Below are positions 59,672 through 64,000 of a stretch of DNA of 64,000 bases, piece by piece. Each line of letters starts with the position of its first letter. Position 1 is the first letter of the stretch. Made by a program: the position numbers and the translations under genes. This DNA comes from Algoriphagus chordae. GTDB taxonomy: Bacteria > Bacteroidota > Bacteroidia > Cytophagales > Cyclobacteriaceae. The stretch is from the NCBI RefSeq assembly GCF_003254055.1, contig NZ_QKZT01000022.1, positions 1-64,000 of the forward strand, given 5' to 3'. The notes under the pieces were generated by a model. It searched no databases and was not told the origin of the DNA. It saw only the letters and a program-made list of their open reading frames with translations.

Positions 59672-59831
59672 ATCTCTTATAAATTAATGATAGCTCAGCA
59701 TCTCACCATGCATTTGGGCATGAAAGTTTAAAACTGGAATAAGTTAAAAAATAAACTTCAGGTAGTTATCCATTTTAACGTTTTATATGAAATCAAAAGA
59801 TTTTGAAATCAAAAATAACCTAATCTGATTC

Positions 59832-60650
59832 TCATATATTCATCTTCTGAGAAAGCTCCTTTAAAGCTTCGTCCAGTTCTTGTCCTGAAGATTTCAAATG
59901 TTTGATGAGATCTGTTTTCTCATTAGAGTCAAGTTGCACATTTTGAAATAGTTCTATGATACCTAGTATTCTTGCCAATGGAGCGCGCACGAGATGAGAT
60001 TGGTCCGAAGCAAGTTCCAGAAGTTGCTTGTTTTTAGCTTCCAAAGAATGCAGAAATGTTTCTTGCTTGGTGATGTTTTGAAATGCAGCTAAATATCCCT
60101 CTAAGACACCTTTTTTATCTTTAAGTACGATCCCATACAATTCGATAATGATAGCATTTCCTTGCTTGTCTTGTAAATACTTGTTGATGATAAAACCTTT
60201 TTCGGATTCAGACATTCTAATTTTATCTAATTTCTTCTGATCTTCTTCTAGGTATTCAGGAGGGGTGAAGTCTATTACTTTTTTGCCAATGATTTCCTTA
60301 TCAGTATAGCCGATGATCTCCAAAATATTGGGGCTGACGTAAGTGAAATAACCATCTTCATTCACTTTGATTATTCCCAAATTAGGGTTGGTGAATAGTA
60401 GTTCAAGTTCTTGTTTTCTGCCGTTGACTTCGTCATAGAGTTTTTTGATCAAATAGTAAAGCATAAGCCCAGTAAGAAAGACATACAGGCAACCTTTGAT
60501 CATCTGAAATCGGGACATCGCTCGGGTATTGTCACTAAAAATATTACTGATAATGATATCACTGAAAAGTATCCAGTTGATTCCTACCACCATGTAAACA
60601 GCCACGATAGCCCAAGGCTGATTAATAGAAAATATTTTTTCTTTGGACAT
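59832..60650 (-). CDS. Membrane PAS-domain protein lacking a histidine-kinase catalytic domain
   Basis: 272 aa: two membrane segments (about 13-33 and 50-67), a PAS fold (about 80-200: LFTNPNLGIIKVNEDGYFTY, EIIGYTDKEIIGKKVIDFT) and a C-terminal helical pair. SDQSHLVRAPLARILGIIEL (about 216-235) is a HisKA-like phosphoacceptor helix including a His, but the protein ends 37 residues later (SQKMNI) with no HATPase domain. It may be a natural phosphoacceptor or regulator working with another kinase, or a truncated kinase. No response regulator gene is adjacent. Confidence 0.88.
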   Translation of the reverse strand: MSKEKIFSINQPWAIVAVYMVVGINWILFSDIIISNIFSDNTRAMSRFQMIKGCLYVFLTGLMLYYLIKKLYDEVNGRKQELELLFTNPNLGIIKVNEDGYFTYVSPNILEIIGYTDKEIIGKKVIDFTPPEYLEEDQKKLDKIRMSESEKGFIINKYLQDKQGNAIIIELYGIVLKDKKGVLEGYLAAFQNITKQETFLHSLEAKNKQLLELASDQSHLVRAPLARILGIIELFQNVQLDSNEKTDLIKHLKSSGQELDEALKELSQKMNI

Positions 60651-61147
60651 ATGCGGGATTTATAAGACACAGCAGCCTTTGAAGATTTTCGCTAGTTTCA
60701 TTTAATTTCCAATAAGTTAAAAATTAATCTGACTTAGTCTGGATATTTTTTAATGGTAAATTAGCTTTTAGCAAATAATTAGCTGCGTGGTGTCGACCAT
60801 GCCGAATATAATAACGTTTACCAAGATGAATGAATAGTCCTGATAAACCAATTCACCTAACTCACTTAGGGATTGGGAGAGTAAACAGGGATCTTTGATT
60901 TGACCGAAGTTTGCATCCAGAATCCAATTGCACGAAACCGAAATAAAGCTTCCCTTGCTTTTTGATGAATATTGCTCTTTCCTCCCAATTCTTTGATTTA
61001 ATTAAGTACTATTAATCTAAATACAGATTACTCATTGATGTTTGAATTTCCTTTTTACATTTCCTAAAACGTGAGCAACCGAGAACCAGCTCAAAGCCAA
61101 GAAAAATTAGACTGAGAAAAAGGCTAATCATAACCTAAGCCAAATCC
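60651..61147. other. Intergenic region with only an arfB-like remnant
   Basis: About 500 bases between the PAS gene and the serine hydrolase gene. The single feature I recognise is the arfB-like fragment near its right end; the rest is AT-rich without repeat, RNA or convincing open frame. Confidence 0.6.
61073..61134 (+). pseudogene. Decayed fragment of an arfB-like 3' end
   Basis: The sequence GAGCAACCGAGAACCAGC...GAGAAAAAGGCTAATCATAAC aligns base for base with the last ~60 bases of arfB (59142-59203), with scattered substitutions. In the arfB frame it reads ATENQLKAKKN, then a TAG, then TEKKANHN. No similar sequence was detected upstream, so only the C-terminal coding piece was duplicated or survives. 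Confidence 0.75.
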
Positions 61148-62362
61148 CTACTTCAAACTCTCCAGCACCAGTCTCACCAACTCATTCTTATCAGCACCCG
61201 GTATCCACCGAGCGACGATTACCAAGTCATTTTCCTGATCTACATAGATCATGTTGGTGCCTGCTCCAATATGGGAATAAGCTGTTTTAGGAGCTGCAGG
61301 AATGTCTTTTAGATCGTAGTTCAGGAAGTAATTCATAAATCCATATCCTTGATTTGCGGGGGTAGGAGTTTTGGATTTTTCGATCCAGGATGTCGGTATC
61401 AATTGCTCACCATTCCAATTGCCATTATTCATCGTCAGGTAGCCGAATCTAGCCTGATCATAGGCAGAGAGCATCATGCCGCCGCCCCAGTGTGATCCAC
61501 CACTTACGGATTGCATGATTTGTCCATCGATAATCACAAAGGAATTTTCATAGCCAGTCCATCGCCATGTATCGCTGGCGCCGATGGGATCCATGATGTG
61601 TTCTTTGAGGACTTTGGGAAGAGGTTTTCTCCAGATATTCATCAAGGCAAGGGCAAGCACATTCACACGGGTATCGTTGTATTCGTAGACCGAACCTGGA
61701 GCATTTTGTGGTCTCGCTCTCTTCTCTTTTGCTCCCTCACGAGGTCGATCAGCCCAGTCAGGCTTACCCCAAAGGGAGCCTTCCCAATCTGATGTCTGAC
61801 GCAGGAGGTGATTCCAAGTGATGCTGCGGTTGTGTTCAGTAGAGAAAAGTTCGAACGTATCTTCATCCTCAAAATGATCTGCCTTATTAATGCTGAGTTT
61901 GCTTGGATCGTACGGATAGATAGGCGCCATATAGGGATAAACCAAATCATTTTCATCCGAAATCAGTCCTGCTTTCACGGCCAAACCAGCTGTGGTAGAA
62001 AGGAAGCTTTTGGCTACAGAAAATGTAAGATCCACACGTGCTGGATCGCCCCATTGTCCAACGATATAGCCTTTGTAAATTATCAATCCTGTAGCAGGCC
62101 CTCGCATTTTCATAGGGCCTATTGGATATCCAAAGGGTTCTCTGCCGAAACCGCCTTCATAATGCGCGATTTTCAGATTTGGGTTTTCCTGACTTTCATG
62201 AGCGATCGCAAAGTCTATCGCATCTTTGATCTTTGCGGCATCGAGCCCCAAGGCTTCCGGGCTTTTGCTTTCCCAGTGGTTTTTTTCGGGAAAATAGGAT
62301 TGTGCCTGTACTGCGGTGGCCAAAGAGAGTAAGAGTAAGAATAAGATAATTTGTCTTGTCAT
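61148..62362 (-). CDS. Exported serine hydrolase of the beta-lactamase family
   Basis: 404 aa with a signal peptide (1-20, ending VQAQ). The nucleophile motif is SVAKSFLST (about 133-141, S-x-x-K), and the Tyr motif is SVYEYNDTRVN (Y-x-N). The later SHIGAGTN has the H-x-G-like third element. It resembles 6-aminohexanoate-dimer hydrolase-type enzymes more than penicillinases. It is likely periplasmic. A different member of the superfamily is at 36738-38009; they are not tandem copies. Confidence 0.93.
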   Translation of the reverse strand: MTRQIILFLLLLSLATAVQAQSYFPEKNHWESKSPEALGLDAAKIKDAIDFAIAHESQENPNLKIAHYEGGFGREPFGYPIGPMKMRGPATGLIIYKGYIVGQWGDPARVDLTFSVAKSFLSTTAGLAVKAGLISDENDLVYPYMAPIYPYDPSKLSINKADHFEDEDTFELFSTEHNRSITWNHLLRQTSDWEGSLWGKPDWADRPREGAKEKRARPQNAPGSVYEYNDTRVNVLALALMNIWRKPLPKVLKEHIMDPIGASDTWRWTGYENSFVIIDGQIMQSVSGGSHWGGGMMLSAYDQARFGYLTMNNGNWNGEQLIPTSWIEKSKTPTPANQGYGFMNYFLNYDLKDIPAAPKTAYSHIGAGTNMIYVDQENDLVIVARWIPGADKNELVRLVLESLK

Positions 62363-62533
62363 TGCTTATAACTTTGTCTGAGTTTACTAAATAAGCATTT
62401 AATCAATTCAATTTTCGGAAATTATTGAAAACCTGTTTTAAAAAACAGATGGATTGTTACACATTCAATTTGCTTGGTTCAAACCTCCGGCGTCCTATCT
62501 CCCTAGTTTCCACATTTTCATTAACTTCGCAAC

Positions 62534-62878
62534 ATGGAAAATATACCTGCTTGCCCTGCCTGCAACTCACCCTATGGCTATGAATTAGATGGAAAGTTGA
62601 TCTGCCCAGAATGTAGTTTTGAGTGGACCTTCGACACAGTTCTAGAAGAAGAAGCCGAAGAAGGATTAGTGGTCAAAGATTCCAATGGAACCATACTCGC
62701 TGATGGTGATGCTGTTACCATCATAAAAGATTTACCCGTAAAAGGAGCACCCAAACCAATCAAAGCCGGGACTAAAGTGAAGAGTATTCGCTTGGTAGAA
62801 GGAGATCACAACATCGACTGTAAGATCGACGGTTTTGGCTCTATGGCGCTGAAAAGTGAGTTTGTGAAGAAAGCTTAG
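62534..62878 (+). CDS. yjdM: Zinc-ribbon YjdM/PhnA-type protein
   Basis: 114 aa. The N-terminal zinc ribbon CPACNSPYGYELDGKLICPEC (positions 8-28) has two CxxC pairs. The C-terminal SH3-like domain starts VVKDSNGTILADGDAV and ends with MALKSEFVKKA. It was named phnA in older literature, but it is not required for phosphonate use and its role is unknown. Divergently transcribed from the serine hydrolase gene. Confidence 0.93.
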   Translation: MENIPACPACNSPYGYELDGKLICPECSFEWTFDTVLEEEAEEGLVVKDSNGTILADGDAVTIIKDLPVKGAPKPIKAGTKVKSIRLVEGDHNIDCKIDGFGSMALKSEFVKKA

Positions 62879-62938
62879 CGATTTACGATTTCAGATATTT
62901 GATTTCGGATTGCTGGAATAAACTTAGACGCTTGATTA

Positions 62939-64000
62939 TCAATCATTCTCAGGTTCTGGGGCGGTGTAGTTATAGACTATTTCCCCTTCTTCTGATTCGA
63001 ATGTGAACTTGATGGTTTTTTGACCATATATTTCTGACCAATCCATATTTAGCTGTTCACAAAATGGTATAGAATCTAGGTGTAAATCATTTACTGAGCG
63101 TAAAATTTGGCCTTTTCGCACTCCCGCTAGGTATGCATAAGATTTTGACTCAATGACTGTAACTTGATTATCTACCATTTGAAAATCCAATTTTCTTTTG
63201 AAATCAAGATTTGCATTTTCATAAGGCTGAACATAAAACCTATCTTTTACTAGGTCGATCACCACAATAGCTTTTTCGAGAAGTCCAGCGCCTAAATTTG
63301 AGACAAACTCTGTTTCAAAGGTGTTAACTGGCACATTTGAAAAAATAGTTTCTCCTACACGTAATCCTTCAGTTTCAAATGAATAGTTCAGCATGTCCTG
63401 CTGTGAACCAAACAATCCTCGTGCTGTGAAAGAGTGGATTGTGTCAGTGATAATGTCCTCAGAAAATATATTGTCATCAATCATTTTCTCAAATGTGTTT
63501 TTACTCATATTGAAAAATCTATTTCCTGATCCAGTATCAAACTGTACCAATTCAGCGGCGTTGGTTCCGACATAATATATTGGAATCAAAGGAGTTTTTT
63601 GTTGATCAGTATACTTTATTTCGACAAAATCGGAATAGTCATTTTCTAAAGAACTCAATGATTTAGATATGGTTAATCGTTTATTTCTAAGATCGATTTC
63701 AATAACTTTTTCATCAAAAAATTCTAGACCCAAATATCCATCTAAATGAACATTACAGACCTCATACATATTACTAGGAGCTATTATAGATGTTTTAAGA
63801 TTCCTGACTTTAATGTCTCCAACAGTAATTTCCGGAATAATGGTATGTGTCACAGAATCGGTATTTCCATAATAATCCATACCATGATGCCAGCCAATAG
63901 AATCTAAGCCAAGCCTTTGTGCTGCGTCTGGAGAGATTGTAGTAGGAGCTCCAGTATCAAATTGAAAAGTAAAGACTTCCCCATTGATTTCTGCCGAGAT
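62939..64000 (-). CDS. Retropepsin-like aspartic protease with PDZ domain (5' end beyond the window)
   Basis: The frame is open to the window edge, so the N-terminus (probably with a signal sequence) is missing; an internal ATG at 63880 is not the start. Two DTG active-site motifs are present: FDTGAPTTISPDA (63950-63958 for DTG) and FDTGSGNRF (around 63530-63538), so the chain contains two aspartic-protease lobes. Near the C-terminus LAGVRKGQILRSVNDLHLDS is a PDZ loop. It likely cleaves peptides outside the cytoplasm. Single-chain two-lobe architecture with a terminal PDZ domain is common in Bacteroidota. Confidence 0.9.
   Translation of the reverse strand: MSAEINGEVFTFQFDTGAPTTISPDAAQRLGLDSIGWHHGMDYYGNTDSVTHTIIPEITVGDIKVRNLKTSIIAPSNMYEVCNVHLDGYLGLEFFDEKVIEIDLRNKRLTISKSLSSLENDYSDFVEIKYTDQQKTPLIPIYYVGTNAAELVQFDTGSGNRFFNMSKNTFEKMIDDNIFSEDIITDTIHSFTARGLFGSQQDMLNYSFETEGLRVGETIFSNVPVNTFETEFVSNLGAGLLEKAIVVIDLVKDRFYVQPYENANLDFKRKLDFQMVDNQVTVIESKSYAYLAGVRKGQILRSVNDLHLDSIPFCEQLNMDWSEIYGQKTIKFTFESEEGEIVYNYTAPEPEND

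Noticed and set aside
1..64000. tRNA, rRNA or prophage genes
   Set aside because: No cloverleaf-like gene, rRNA segment, integrase or phage structural gene could be recognised by reading.

Overview
The window looks like a chromosomal segment of a Bacteroidota bacterium, most likely order Cytophagales (Cyclobacteriaceae / Algoriphagus-like). The grounds are family content: a BlaI-M56-TonB cassette, 6-bladed beta-propeller lipoproteins, DUF1080 and Gfo/Idh/MocA proteins, a TonB-plug/MG2 hybrid, menaquinone synthesis by MenA, a Tricorn-type S41 protease, short biosynthetic-type arginine decarboxylase, and almost no Shine-Dalgarno sequences. The species call is inference; no rRNA or tRNA gene is visible.

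Layout. 1-6.9 kb is an exopolysaccharide locus (two GT4 glycosyltransferases, an FkbM methyltransferase, a polymerase-like membrane protein, a polysaccharide deacetylase) riddled with REP-like palindromes. Some of these lie inside or at the edges of coding sequence. 6.9-10.1 kb is a tandem array of ~325-bp units, each with several palindromes, holding one AAA-type ATPase gene. 10.1-15.2 kb carries a cupin, a large phosphoesterase and an FAD oxidoreductase. 15.3-19.1 kb has an AraC remnant, BlaI/M56/TonB signalling genes, a lipoprotein and Dps. 19.2-31.6 kb is dominated by exported hydrolases (M14, CAP, Tricorn-like S41, M28), a DUF1080/Gfo pair and three small proteins. 31.7-36.4 kb holds TruC, a small-exported-protein/beta-propeller cluster and MnmA. 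36.7-49 kb is mostly housekeeping: beta-lactamase-fold hydrolase, ROK kinase, SUI1, UspA, MenA, GPx, ArgS, arginase family, aminotransferase and arginine decarboxylase. 49.1-50.4 kb is a second multi-palindrome array. 50.4-64 kb has a TonB-plug/MG2 protein, DinB, a deoxysugar-type catabolic group (mutarotase, TIM-barrel isomerase, Zn-alcohol dehydrogenase, aldo/keto reductase), ArfB, a PAS sensor without kinase domain, a second beta-lactamase-fold hydrolase, YjdM and a partial aspartic protease cut by the window end.

The most unusual signal is in the repeats. A 99-aa GIY-YIG nuclease gene is bracketed by inverted REP-like sequences (10-565), and a decayed second copy lies inside the same kind of inverted repeat (5380-5865). 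Independently, a GxxExxY gene (predicted PD-(D/E)XK nuclease) is bracketed by an unrelated inverted repeat (44021-44539), squeezed exactly between an arginase-family gene and argS. Together these suggest small (~0.5 kb) elements made of a single-domain nuclease plus palindromic ends, with solo palindromes as possible non-autonomous derivatives. In addition, three different repeat families have been taken in-frame into a glycosyltransferase (residues ~185-246), resembling the protein-coding palindromic elements known from Rickettsia.
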